Notes under the pieces: model-generated | The model's input: the letters and a program-made list of their open reading frames with translations, nothing else | Told to the model about the DNA's origin: nothing | Databases searched by the model: none | Shown here: one piece after another, positions 52,242 through 63,880 of the stretch | Position numbering within the stretch: position 1 is the stretch's first letter | Layout: the number at the start of each line of letters is the position of its first letter | Assembly: GCA_036768485.1 (NCBI GenBank) | Contig: JAVLUZ010000257.1 | Coordinates: 1,192,382 to 1,256,381 of the forward strand | Source of the DNA: Mermis nigrescens | Taxonomy: Eukaryota > Nematoda > Enoplea > Mermithida > Mermithidae | Direction: 5' to 3' | DNA length: 64,000 nucleotides | Translations under genes and position numbers: made by a program

Positions 52242-53377
52242 AAAAGGAGGGGACTAGAAAAAGCTCCTATCTACAAATGTCACAAAATTTGCTAAAACTC
52301 AGAAAGAAAAAATGAAAGTAAGTAAATCAAAGAAAAAACCTACCTGTGCCTAAAACTGCAAGATCTACTAAAAATCAGACTTTTTCTAAGCAACGCAAAA
52401 ATCGAAGTATATTCTGCGGCCTCTGAAAAAATAGGTGAACCTTCTCATATTGTCCACCATACAGTGGGCGGTTCCGAAATTCTGAGGGTGGTTTCAAATT
52501 GGAATATCAGCCTTAAAAATAGTGCTATGGCGAAGAAAACACCATTTTTGAACGTTTCTTGTCGAGCTCTATCTATTGGTACCTACCAAAAAAGCCAAAA
52601 AGAGCAGAAAGATTTAAAAATTGAATTCTGGAGGTATTGTTGGGTATTTGCGCTTTCTTGTTGGGTATTTTGCCTTGGGGTGCATACTCCCCAAACCCCG
52701 TACGTCTAGGTATGGTGTCCAATGCTTAATATAAAGCTTATAAAATAAATCTCAAATCAGCGTTTTTGCTAATCACTTGCAATGTTAATTTATTCGATAT
52801 TGTGGCTAGATAAATATTACAAAAAGTTATATCCTATGATTATTTGCGAGACCGCAACGAAAGACTGTGATTTCTATATAATGCATGCGTCCATTCAGTA
52901 CTCTTCTGGCGTTTAATCCTACCAGACCACCCGGATTTCATTCCTGCCCATGTAAGCTGTTAACCATTAGGCATGGGAGGTTAGGGGTATGCACCAGTGT
53001 TCAATCAGAAACGTCGAAAATTGCCGTTTTTCCAACATACCATAATTACTATTTTTTTGACCCAGAAAAATATTGCAACATGGCGCTGCTCAGCTATGGC
53101 GATATCTGCTTTTGCAGAGTGAGTGGTTCAGTTATCTAGCCCAATGTTTTATCTTTGTTCGACAGGATGCTGCTTTCTTCTGCAGGTCGAAGAATATACT
53201 TCGATTTTTGCGTTGCTTAGAAAAAGTCTGATTTTTAGTAGATCTTGCAGTTTTAGGCACAGGTAGGTTTTTTCTTTGATTTACTTACTTTCATTTTTTC
53301 TTTGTTAAGGAAATTTCTGAGTTTTAGCAAATTTTGTGACATTTGTAGATAGGAGCTTTTTCTAGTCCCCTCCTTTT
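52242..53377. mobile_element. Element with long inverted arms (174 and 187 bp)
   Basis: The arms at 52242-52415 and 53191-53377 are close to identical in inverted orientation (each begins AAAAGGAGGGGACTAG from the outside). They differ mainly by one 13-bp indel. The interior (about 775 bp) holds a family A MITE and no recognisable transposase. Confidence 0.92.
52458..52714 (+). mobile_element. Family A MITE nested in the long-inverted-repeat element
   Basis: CATACAGTGGGCGG to GTCTAGGTATG. Flanks TTGTCCAC and GTGTCCAA agree at 6 of 8. It lies between the two arms at 52242-52415 and 53191-53377. Confidence 0.8.
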
Positions 53378-54774
53378 CTGCTAAAAAACTAACATGCGTA
53401 TTAATGCATTTCCGATATAAAAACGATTTTGTATCATAAATTTTATGGTCGTCGTTATCGTTAATGATAACTTTATTTTTCTACAAACGCTTAAAACAGC
53501 ATCTTTTTCCGAATTGTTATGAAAATCGCAAATTCTGAGGCGATGTAAAAATTTCTGAGGTTGAAGTGGCACCTTTTCTATTTATAGAGTGAAACCCCTT
53601 ACCCCAAGAATATATCGTAGCTACATAAATTATTTGTACCTAAGAGTATATATATATATAGCCTAATTATTATACTTACACAATATGCCGTTTTGAAAGC
53701 GTTTTTTAAGATTTTTTTATTCAAAAGTTTCCCTTTTACTCATGCTTTACAACAAATAGTTACTTTTAATGATATACACCATATTTTTTCATTAGATTTT
53801 CCGAAAAATGTTTTGCTTTATTTATGTTAGAAAGGAAAAACAAAATCAAGAAAATAAAAAAATGAATTTTGCCGGGTAATTAATATTTTTAAAGACCAAA
53901 ATGTATTTTAGAACAATCTTTTCTGGAGCTGGCCACAGATTCTGTTACTGGCACTTAGTATTCCTTACTGATATAGGAAAAGCATATTTAAGTGAGCTAG
54001 CGAAGTACTGCCCAAGATCTTCCGGGCGAGTTGCTGGATCCAAATTGTAAATGACAATTGAACGCTCCATGCATTGCTCTCAATTATGATAAATCAAATA
54101 ATAAATCGAACCACAAATTAATCCAAACTCAAAACAAGTCATCCTGTGTAATCTGCAAAACTTCTTGAAAATAATGAACAGGGGGCGGAATTATAAGTCT
54201 TCGATTAAGCTAAGAATGCACCATGTAAAAATTACGAGTATGATGTTAAGGCGAAATTTTTGGCTGGTTGAAGAGCGTGTTAGACATGCATTCTGCACAA
54301 ATGAGGTGGACCATGTATTGCCCAAGATGTTTTTCAAATTTAGCTTCCTCAATAGACTAAACTTAAGTATAATTTAGCAAAATACAGGCTATCTAAATGG
54401 ATATGCAAGTTTTAAGGTATTATCAGAAATGAACAAGTCGATCAAACATTACACTAGCGAATAGCATCTACCTCAATCAGAGCTGAAACCATTCCATTTT
54501 TCTTTCCATTTCGATTATAAGTTGTGATCATTATGAATTATAAATTGTAAATTAACTTATAAATTATACAATTCTTATAAATTTAGATAACCGTAGTTAG
54601 TTAGGAATCGTGCATACAGTATGTAATATGTTTGTAGCTACGTACAGAGCTACAGAGCAGCTGTACTTTGTAAAAAAATATAAACAAATATTTTTACAAA
54701 ACCTCAAAAGACAGCTGGATGGTCAACATTCTGAAGCAAACATAAATTAAAAAGTTGAATTTTATAATTACTAG

Positions 54775-54852
54775 CAAATGGGGCGCTTCGCTGCCCTTTT
54801 TGCTGGAGCAGTCGTTTTTGGCAAATGGATCGCTTCGCTCCCCATTTGCAAA
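54775..54852. repeat. Inverted repeat GCAAATGGGG/CCCCATTTGC
   Basis: GCAAATGGGGCGCTTCGCTG, then about 30 bp, then GATCGCTTCGCTCCCCATTTGC. The outer 10 bp are complementary and CGCTTCGCT recurs in both arms. Confidence 0.8.
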
Positions 54853-55870
54853 AAAAGACGGATAAAACTTACGCGCAATATGCCCAAAATGTCTAGAAAT
54901 TTAAATGCCTTATTCATTACTGTCTTATAATTTTATCTTATCATTATTTATTCCTTTCAAATTTTACTTCTTTCTCTCACTCACTCTGTAATATCCAGCA
55001 TTTGCACCTCCCAGTCTTACAGTAAATGTCAAAATATAGTGGAGGAGCGCCACTCAAAAATTATCAACATTTCTGAGGTTGCCTTTGCTCAACAAATTAA
55101 ATTAATTGTAAATCACAATGTTAAAGATATTTGCAAATAACCACTAACAGTTCCATTTAAAATATGCCGCTAAAAGCAGAGATATTAAATCGCATTAGCA
55201 TTCTTTAGAGCCATGCGTCGGCTTTCGAATCTTGATTTCGGCAAGATAACGGAATAAAGTCGATCAACTTCAAGATAACACGATTCCCCGTGGCTTTCAT
55301 AGGCGAAAATTACATCAAAAAGTAGTATAAGCGCTAGATTAGCGATAAAACTACGTTTTTACATAGTTTCTGGTGAATTCAAAGCCTTTCTTTAAAAAAT
55401 CTTCAATCGTCATCCATTTTTGGCGCCTTAATTTTGCCACAGTCATTCCAGAAAATTTTTCATTTTTCCATTCTGGTTGTCTAGACCTCCACTCCCGTGC
55501 ATGTCCAATGACGACAATCTGAAGTATAAAAAAAATTGAAAAGTTTACTCACTGATTATGTTTTGTATGTCTTCTGATAGCCTTAGGCATTTGCGTTTCA
55601 TCTGTAAAGTTAAAAAAGTACAAAAAAATTTTGCGAGTCGAAAAAACACAGACGCTATAGTCTGTTTCATTTATTCGAGAGCTTTTTGGTCAATTGTTTT
55701 AAGAGCTACAGTAAGCGAAATAAGACGAATTACTGAAATGTATTAGATCAGCTCAATGAGGGCGAGTGGCTGGAATTCTTCTATTTTTAATGTACTTATC
55801 CGCCCATATAAATTTAATTTAGTCATTTAATCAGTGCTGGGACATACTACAGTGAGTTCGCTTAACATAA

Positions 55871-55940
55871 AGCTACCGCTTGGAATCTAACCGGGTTGCT
55901 TATACTACAAGCAGAGGTTTTACCACTGAGCTGTGTGGGA
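55871..55940 (-). pseudogene. tRNA-Thr(AGT)-like sequence, degenerate
   Basis: On the minus strand the order is an A-box-like AGCTCAGTGGTAAAA, an anticodon arm TGCTT-GTAGTAT-AAGCA (five pairs, seven-base loop, U33, anticodon AGT) and a B-box-like GGTTAGATTCC. The T-stem pairs only 3 of 5 and the 5' end TCCCACA has no matching 3' acceptor strand. It is therefore a tRNA pseudogene or the head of a tRNA-derived SINE rather than an active tRNA. Confidence 0.55.
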
Positions 55941-56722
55941 TTTCGCGAGGTTTCTTAACATTTTAGTCTATTGTGTTTAAAGCGTCACATTAGGATAGGT
56001 TGAGTACGTGATTTTTATCTGTAAATTAATTGATCTGCTGGAAGACGAGAATAAATTATGCCGCAAAAATGTTGTTGAAAAACCCTTCTTTACTACGTAG
56101 CTATATTGAGATCTAGCGACCTACGATAAATAAGAAAGAAGGGGTTACTGTAACCTCCGAAAAGATTTGCTGAAAAGCTCTCGGATAAATGAAACAAACT
56201 ATAGCTTACCTATAAAGCTAGTAAGATAAAAATAAGGTAATGCTACTCAATGAGTCCCTGGAAGGTTTAGCCTATAAAACGTTGCAATATAGCTGGCAAG
56301 CGCGAATTACAGGGGGACAGGGGAAGGGGCGGACGCCCCTGTCGTCACAAAATGTGGGCGCAATAGAGATAATATGGATTTTTTGATAATTTTATTCATT
56401 TTTGTAATAGTTTTTCCAAAATTTTAATTAGTCTGAAATTGATCAGAAACTTCGGAATAACATCGCTATTTTAGAATTTATACCAATTTTTGAGGTCATT
56501 TTGGTCAAAGATGGCTCAATTTTTCATCCGCTCCCCCAGATCGAACATGCTCTGCATCTTTGGGACCCCGCAGGTTCCAGGGAAGTCATATGACCCTGAA
56601 AAAACAGAGCCTGTTTAAATATGAATTTGATAATAAACTCATTATCGTACAAAAAATGTTGGGCATCGGCAGTAAAAAAAAGGAATTTGGAAAAGCTAAA
56701 ATTGTACTTTGACCCTCCCACT

Positions 56723-56978
56723 CACACCTGGGCATGAGAGGTTTGGGGTATGCACCCTCCCCCTGAACATAAAATACCCCTCCCAGAAACCAAGGTACCC
56801 CTACAATTCAATTTTCGATAATTTCTTTGTTTTTTTCGCAATTTTTTGATGCCAATGGATAGTGCTCAATGGGAAACGTTTGAAAATGGTGTTTTTCGCC
56901 ATACTACCATTTTTAGTGCCATTTTTTGACAATTAAAAATCTTTCACCCCCCCAGAATTTCAGTGCCGCCAACCAGTG
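56723..56978 (-). mobile_element. Family A MITE (256 bp), perfect target duplication
   Basis: CACACCTGGGCATG to GCCAACCAGTG, flanked on both sides by CTCCCACT (56715-56722 and 56979-56986). Confidence 0.93.
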
Positions 56979-57105
56979 CTCCCACTACGTTGTTCGGTTT
57001 TATTCAAAGGTTACCGTGTCAGAACGCTGTCGCAACCTGTGTCAACCTCTAGCTACTCTTGCAATTATTACTTTTATTTTGCGCAATTTTTATGCTCTTT
57101 CTAAA

Positions 57106-57279
57106 CAGGCACGTAGCTGATCGTCTATTTTGGGAGGACCATCATCAATTTTGGGGGGTCCTGGGTACAAAAGGCCAGAAATAGCTCAAAATAACGTTTA
57201 AATAGACCTATTTTTTAGGTTTTTTTCTGAATTCTGAGGGGGTCCGGCCGGACCACCCTCCCCCAGAGCTACGCGCCTG
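57106..57279 (+). mobile_element. Family F hAT-like MITE (174 bp)
   Basis: CAGGCACGTAGCTG to AGAGCTACGCGCCTG. Flanks TTTCTAAA and TTCCTAAA agree at 7 of 8. Confidence 0.92.
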
Positions 57280-57789
57280 TTCCTAAATATGCGTGTTATT
57301 TTTTACTAAAAAATTATTTTTGTAAGGGTTGCGATGCGATAATAAAACTATTACAAAGCATAATATAGATATCTATGTCTATGCAAAGAAGAAAGAAAGG
57401 TAGATTTCTGTTTTTGGGGTCGCTAATGTACCTACATTTGAAAATGAATAGACCACTGGATTTTTTAATTAGAACCCTATCTAATGCTTCTGTGATATCA
57501 CTGTATGCAAAAAAGCTCATTTCTCACTGCTATAAAATTACACATAAAGCCAGAAAGCATGACGAGCTAAAGTGAGGCTAGACAAAGTTCATTTCTAGAC
57601 ACAGAGTTGACAAAGATCAGAAAAATGCTGATATACTGATTGATTAGAGTGCCATTCTCAGCTATAGAGGTAAGAGAAGGGCACGAATTATTGCTAATCA
57701 CTTGTTTCTGAATAATTTCGTTTTCACGTCGTGCAAATAAAGCCAGAGTTCATTCTCACGATCGGACTTTAATTTTTACTGCGCAAATA

Positions 57790-58325
57790 ACTTGTGACCA
57801 GAAATGCATGTGGGAGTTTGGGAAAAATGGAAAATTTTATGAAGAGAATGATGCAAGGTGAAGGCCAAAAACGGATAAAAATAGAAATTTTTCCTCAAAA
57901 CTGCTTCAAATTGAGCAGAATCTGTGTAATGACGTGGATTTAACGCTATTTTAGCACTTAAATTAGTTTTTGAGATCATTTTAGCCCAAATAGATCAATT
58001 TTGACCCCCCCCCCAGATTGGCCATGCTGTGTATACGTATATGATCGCGACCAGACATGCAGGTGGAGTAGTGGGGGAGGGGGTTTTGAGGTCCTCCAGA
58101 ATATAAAAATGGAAAATTTTGTGGAGAGAAGGATGCAAAATGGAGGCCAAGAAGTGATTAAAATAGAATATCTTCTTTTTACGTGCTTCAAATTGACCAG
58201 AAAGTGTATAATAACGTAGTTTTTATGCTAGCACTAACACTTTTTCAGGTCATTTTGTCCCGAAAATGCTCAATTTGTGACCCTCAGACCGGCTGACTCA
58301 TTCCTCAGATCGGCCATAGTGTGCA
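57790..58325 (-). mobile_element. Family I repeats, two tandem copies
   Basis: Two about 230-280-bp copies with GAAAATTTTRTGRAGAGAA, a CTTCAAATTGA core and ends near CATGCAGGTGGGAG and CAGATTGGCCATGCTGTG. Other copies lie near 15112-15360, 15965-16200 and 56440-56560. Confidence 0.65.
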
Positions 58326-58439
58326 TCTATAGTTGTGAATATTACATAGCGTTTCTGCAGTTCTACCATGATCAAGACAAAGCAATGAATGGAAATCCTA
58401 ACGCGATTTGAAATGCATGTTTACGCTTACACAATCCTT

Positions 58440-58802
58440 GGGATGGGATTTGTGATGGGAGGGGTTTCATCATCTTCAGTAAAATCCTAGCCCCAGAAAT
58501 TTTTCGACCCTCGCAATTTTAAATGTTCCAAAAAGATCATCGAAAAGGTACTGATCTTTTGATTCAAAGTGTCAAATTTTCGGCGCATCTCGCCATACTC
58601 ATTTTTTAACTACCTTTTGTCAAACTTACTCGATTTTTTTAAATATTTTCCAACTTTTTTTGTCTTTTTATATTTTAGAAAGGATTTCATTGTCAGAAAC
58701 GCCAACAAATTGAGTTCAACGCATAATCAAAGTTTTTGAGCTAAAAAATACGTAAAAAACTATTCGGTTCTACCCTTCAGAATTCTCACACTGTGCACGT
58801 AC
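58440..58802 (-). mobile_element. Family C MITE, reverse
   Basis: Same layout (TTTTCGGCGCATCTCGCCATA hairpin region, TTGTCAGAAACGCC core, CACACTGTGCACGTAC end). Diverged; no TSD seen. Confidence 0.65.
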
Positions 58803-59183
58803 GATTATAGGCATAACGCAAAATTAAAAAATGTTATTTACGATGTGACAGGGGAACGTATATGTGGTTAATCGAATTGGGGTAGAGACGTAGCATGTGG
58901 ACGTTCCATAGCATATTTCAATCGTTCCGCCGTTTAGATCAATATTGAATTGACGCTCTATAGTGAGTTTGCAAGAGCCTGATGAATCCGTTTTAAGAAG
59001 CAAACCATAAACGTATGAGTCGTTCGCCGAATTAGTTTGGCCACCGACCTAGCAATACTTCCGGGCTTATATTAAGCAATTGAAATCGTACAACTCAAGA
59101 TAGAGCCCGAACCTTTATAGCACGAACACAGTAATCTAATTGTTTTTATTTCGGCTCAAAGTTTTGGTTGGGTGGGTCCCCGT

Positions 59184-59447
59184 CATACCTGGGCGTGGGG
59201 GAGGAGTTTGGATGTATACACCCCCATAAATCACAATACCCCCCAGAAACCAGAACATCCCCCCAGAATTCGATTTTTGAAATCTTTTTTGTTTTTTTTC
59301 GCAATTTTTTCATGAAAATGGATAGTGCTCGATGAGAAACGTAGAAAAATGCTGTTTTTTAGCCATACCATCATTTTTAAGGCCATTTTTTAACCTTTAG
59401 AGAATCTTGCACCCCCTGCCCCAGAATTTTGGGGCCGCCCACCTATA
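59184..59447 (-). mobile_element. Family A MITE (264 bp)
   Basis: CATACCTGGGCGTGGGGG to GCCCACCTATA. Flanks GTCCCCGT and GTCTCCGT agree at 7 of 8. Confidence 0.85.
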
Positions 59448-59489
59448 GTCTCCGTCCATTTTTGCGTTTTTAGATTGAGCATGATCTCT

Positions 59490-59840
59490 TAAATACGGCC
59501 AAAAAGGGCAAAAAAGCACCTACAAATGGCCAAAAAACGCAAGTTCTTGGCTAACCTTGGGTAGGCGTCAAAACTTTTCCGACTTTGGACGGATGGTGGA
59601 TTCCCCATTCCAATATATGAAATGAAGCGGCTCGAAATTTCGGGTAGGGTTCCCGGCCATTTTCATAAGGGGAGGTGAATGACTCCCAATTTTTGGCCAA
59701 AAACGACTAAAAAATACCATAAAACGGTAAAAAATTCAACGTTTCCTTAAAATCGGGGCGGGGGGGGTGTCAAAAATTTTCTGGCTTAGGGAGGGGGTGG
59801 CAGGACGACCCACTTCGGATGGGAATGTCTGATCCGGCAT
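59490..59840 (-). mobile_element. Family D repeat copy
   Basis: Shares GGCCAAAAACGACTAAAAAA-type and CCACTTCGGATGGG segments with the 29.7-kb copies. Confidence 0.5.
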
Positions 59841-60222
59841 ATAGAAAGTTCGTATCCCAAGATTTGTTCCCCACAATTCGTCCCTCACAAATCGTCTCTC
59901 AACAATTCGTCCCCGTCACAACTCTTTCCCCACAATTCGTCCTCGCCACAATTCGTCCCTCGAAAACTCACCCCCTAGAACGCATTTTTCATTAAAAAGC
60001 GAAATGCGTATGAAGAATATTATATTTTCTGTAAACTACTTACAGCTTTTTCATCAGGTAGGTACTCGTCTAATTTTTATTCAACTATTTTATTACACTT
60101 ATTGTATTTCTACTCATATTTCTGCTTTGATCATAATATATGTATTGATGATAAAAGAGATGCAATAAGCTCTTTAAGATCGTTTAGCTGATTTCTCAAA
60201 AAACGTATTTGATGGTGGTCAT

Positions 60223-60467
60223 CATAGGTGGGCGCCACCAAAGTTCTGGAGGGAAGGGGTCCAAGATTCTTTCAAAAGGCAAAAAATGGCCTTAAAAATG
60301 GTGGTATGGCAAAAAACACAGTTTTTCAACGTTTCTATTCGCACTATCTATTAGCATCAAAAACTTGCGAGAAAAAAACAGAAAAATTTTAAAAAATTGA
60401 ATTCTGTGGGGAAGTATTTTTGTGGTTTCTGGGGGTTGCATACCCCAAATCCCCACGCTCAGGTGTG
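60223..60467 (+). mobile_element. Family A MITE (245 bp)
   Basis: CATAGGTGGGCGCCACC to CGCTCAGGTGTG. Flanks GTGGTCAT and GTGATCAT agree at 7 of 8. Confidence 0.85.
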
Positions 60468-60789
60468 GTGATCATGTTTGATTTGTTGAGCACAAATTTT
60501 CTGAAAAAGGCATGATTACTTACTTATTACTTACTTATTACTTAATCTCTTCCATCTTCGCTATCTACACGACCTGACAAATTCAATACTACAATCGAAA
60601 TGACATGATATGATATGCTAAAAAGAGATAAAGCGGTATTCGTGGCCAACGGATGCACGTTAATACCTCTTTAGTATATTACTTCTCTGAGACTATATGT
60701 ACGACATAATATTATGTTACCAACTTCATCTGACAAATTAGTTGAACGTTACCAAAGTTGATAGCATCTCATTTTATTATCGGTATATC

Positions 60790-60983
60790 CAGGGGCGGAT
60801 TTAAGGGGAGGGCGAGGGGCGGCCGCTCCCCCATTTGCCCAAAATAGTGCGCAAAATTAAGGATTTTTGAGCGATTTTTAGCGATTTTTGGGTTGAATTG
60901 GCTAATTATTCCGCCCAATTCATGGTTCCGCCACCACTTGGGGGTACCGCCCCCTCCTTTGGAAAATCCTGGATCCGCTACTG
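60790..60983 (+). mobile_element. Family E MITE (194 bp)
   Basis: CAGGGGCGGATTTAAGG to CCTGGATCCGCTACTG. Flanks GGTATATC and AGTACATC agree at 6 of 8. Confidence 0.9.
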
Positions 60984-61639
60984 AGTACATCTAATCTGTG
61001 TTCAACGCGTAGACATGCATGCAACAAGCTTAATAATAAAATTTAAATGGAAATTATGCGTTCCAAGGTATAACAATAGTCAAATTCGAACCAGTTTATT
61101 CATAAATTTGAAAAATTGTCAAAGGCAGCAAGCTGATAAATTAGGCTTATTGAAGATCCATTCAATGCATTTAGCGTTAACTGTCAGCTCGTGCTTAGTG
61201 AATATTTAAAAAGTTGATGCCTACAATTCTATGAAACAGATTATAATTGAAATGTTCTTATAGAAACAGTAAAGTTCTTCATGAGCGATTGTTTATTATT
61301 TAATGAGAAGTCGTTCCATAGTGACATATTGTGGCGGGGACAAATTTGAGGGGAGAATTGTGGGGACGAATTGTGCGGTACGACTTTTCGCAACCCAACC
61401 CCTTTCCCCCATCCTTCTTTTACATGCATGTAATCAGAACTCTCGCAAAATCGCTTTTCGAATGAATTGAACAGTTGAACTAATTACGAAAACATGAATC
61501 TGCAGTGCATCGCAGTTTTGAGAAGTTTGGCAGGCGATATGAATCAAAAGAATACCTATTTATAAACTGAAATGAAAAATGCTATAATGTGGAACAAAAA
61601 GGAAATCTATTTGCCTATCAATGTAAAAGGATGGGTCAG

Positions 61640-62885
61640 AGACGTACGTATCATCGGGCGAGGGAGATTGGAGGTTGACCCCCTGGATGGCTACTGACCT
61701 CCACTAAATGATTGCGAGTCCCCAAGAATAATCGATTTTCCGAAACAAATCGTATAAATCTGCTTTTATAGGATTTTTAGCCAACTTTTGATTCAAAAGT
61801 GTCAAAATTTCAGCACTGTGCGCCGTTTACTCATTATTTAACTTTATTTTGTTCTATTAATCGATTTTCATCCTCAAAATTTTTCTGAATTCTACTATGC
61901 TTTCATGTTCACGAAAAAACGATCATTCGCCTGAGACGTCAAGAAAACAGTTTTTTAATGTATACCGTAGCCGAAAAAAGGCAAACAAATTTTTCGTCGA
62001 TGACCTTAAAAGAATTTCAATGCTGTACATGTATGGTCAGAGTAGGCTTAACCTATTACCCACCACTCTAAGAAACAGTGCATTTCTTGATTTCAAATTT
62101 TGTTTGTGATCTAGATTTATGGGCCTCAAATTACATGCAAGATTTCAGGTCAAAATCTCTGATAGGTTTGGCGTGCACGACGACATTTTTTGCACATCGA
62201 GCATACGTGTTACTTGATATGATGTTTACTATTTGCTGATCATATAATTGAATCTGTTTAATTTTTGACAAACATGTAGTTTATACACAAAATTTTCTTC
62301 AATTCCTTTAATTTTTCGATATTTTAAAGCTAATGGAAAGAGAAGTAACATTGTCCGAAATGACAAAAAACAATGTTTTTGACACAGGTTTGCCATTTTT
62401 TAGCCCGAAAAAGCATTCTAAATTTCTTTTCCTTCTTGCTATTCCCATACTGTGCACGTGTCTGGCTTTCCGCTACCCTACGCCTATGCATGCGCTCAAC
62501 TAGTAAAAAATTTGTGCAACCTGATAAATTCCCGAAAGTCCACATGGAAAATTTCGCATAAACAAAAGTGGAAAATTTTTATAACCTTTTAGCTCAAATT
62601 GCATAGCATGGCGATTCTGGGAATGGGACTCTAAAGTGCCTTTTCGGGCTCAAAAGCGGTAGATACGTAAATACACGTCAACAATCATTTTTCCGCGTTT
62701 CTGACGATGTTCTATCTTTCTAAAGCGTAGAGACATTTAGAAAATTATGAAAAAAATATAAGAAATATTCGATCAAATTGAACAAAATTGGGGAAAGGGT
62801 TTAAAACTTTCTGGTCTGAGGCGAAAACCTTTTGGGCAGGGGAAGGGGGTGAGGGTTAAAATCCCTAAATCATGCATGCTTTTAG
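61640..62885. mobile_element. Cluster of three diverged family C copies
   Basis: Copies at about 61640-62040 and 62150-62465 (both reverse) and about 62605-62880 (forward). Each carries the GTCTGAGACGTC/GTCCGAAATGAC-like core and CTGTRCATGT-type ends. Confidence 0.55.
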
Positions 62886-63141
62886 CTAATGAATAATGGT
62901 GTATGAGTACCTACAATCTGGTAGGTGTACATACCTCGTGCATCCTGACATAGAACTGATACGTTTCGTTCGGTCGATGACTTCTCAGGTTTATAAAAAA
63001 TACGTATGTTCCAGTGATATTCGGTATTTCTCACTATTATACTACCGCCATCGGGAATGGTTGGTCCGCCATGATTGATATCCTGGTAGAACAAGATTCA
63101 TTTCAATTATGTTTAATCGCCGAAGAATTTCACAAATAGTA

Positions 63142-63172
63142 AAGAACTAGCTGAGCTGCCCGGCGTTGTCCG
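63142..63172 (+). repeat. Strong GC hairpin
   Basis: GAGCTGCCCGGCGTTGTCCG then GGCTGAAC: stem GCCCGG/CCGGGC around CGTTGT, in AT-rich surroundings. Function unknown. Confidence 0.6.
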
Positions 63173-63224
63173 GGCTGAACTTAGGCCTGATAGCTATATG
63201 GAAATGATATGTCTCTTGTATTTT

Positions 63225-63880
63225 TTATTTTTCGGAACTTTTGATGTTTTTGGGATATTTCTAAAAAAATTGTTGGTAAAAACTATATTTTGTTTTTTTT
63301 CAATTTTTTTAAAATGTTTTTTGCCAACCATTTTTTGATCAACTCCACATTTTTGACGTTACAGAATGGTTTTGAAAATTTTTCAGCCAAAATCATATTT
63401 TTGATGTTTTAGGATGTTCTGGAATTTTTTTTGGTCAAACCTATATTTTTAATGTTTTAGATGTTTTAGGAAATTTTTTTGTCAGACTATATTTTTGATG
63501 TCCTGAAGATTTTTTCTTTGTTGTAGCAAAGGAGTCATATATGACGTGATATTTGCCCATCTTGTAGCATTATCTAGGCTATATTACGTCCGATCCTATG
63601 TTATAACGCACGCAGTGTCAACAGTATTGTAACCCGATAATGGTGTACACTGAATTTATTCCGATTTTCGAAGTTTGGCAAAAATCGGTATGTCCCGATA
63701 TGGCAATGCTTAAGCATAGGGACGCCTCCTACTTCACCTCTGTACATTTTTTTGCTCAAATCATATTTTTGACGTTACAGAATGGTTCTTAAAATTGTTC
63801 AGCCAAAATCATATTTTTGATGATATGGGATGTTCTGGAAATTTTATTGGTCAAACCCATATTTTGGATGTTTTGGGATG
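63225..63880. repeat. AT-rich tandem repeat, about 65-bp units
   Basis: Units built on CAAAATCATATTTTTGATGT, GGATGTTCTGGAA and TTTTTGACGTTACAGAATGG in two runs (63225-63510 and 63745-63880), separated by 235 bp of other sequence. Confidence 0.75.

Larger units (their letters stand above)
53378..56722. other. AT-rich DNA with few features
   Basis: Contains the inverted repeat at 54775, the tRNA-like sequence at 55871 and a family I relative at 56440-56560. No exon recognised. Confidence 0.5.
59855..61392. mobile_element. Foldback-like element with CCCCACAATTCGT arms
   Basis: The left arm (59855-59985) has six variants of CCCCACAATTCGTCC. The right arm (61325-61392) has the reverse complement GGGGACGAATTGTG two to three times. 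Family A and E MITEs lie between. The arms are short and uneven, so one element is an inference. Confidence 0.55.
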
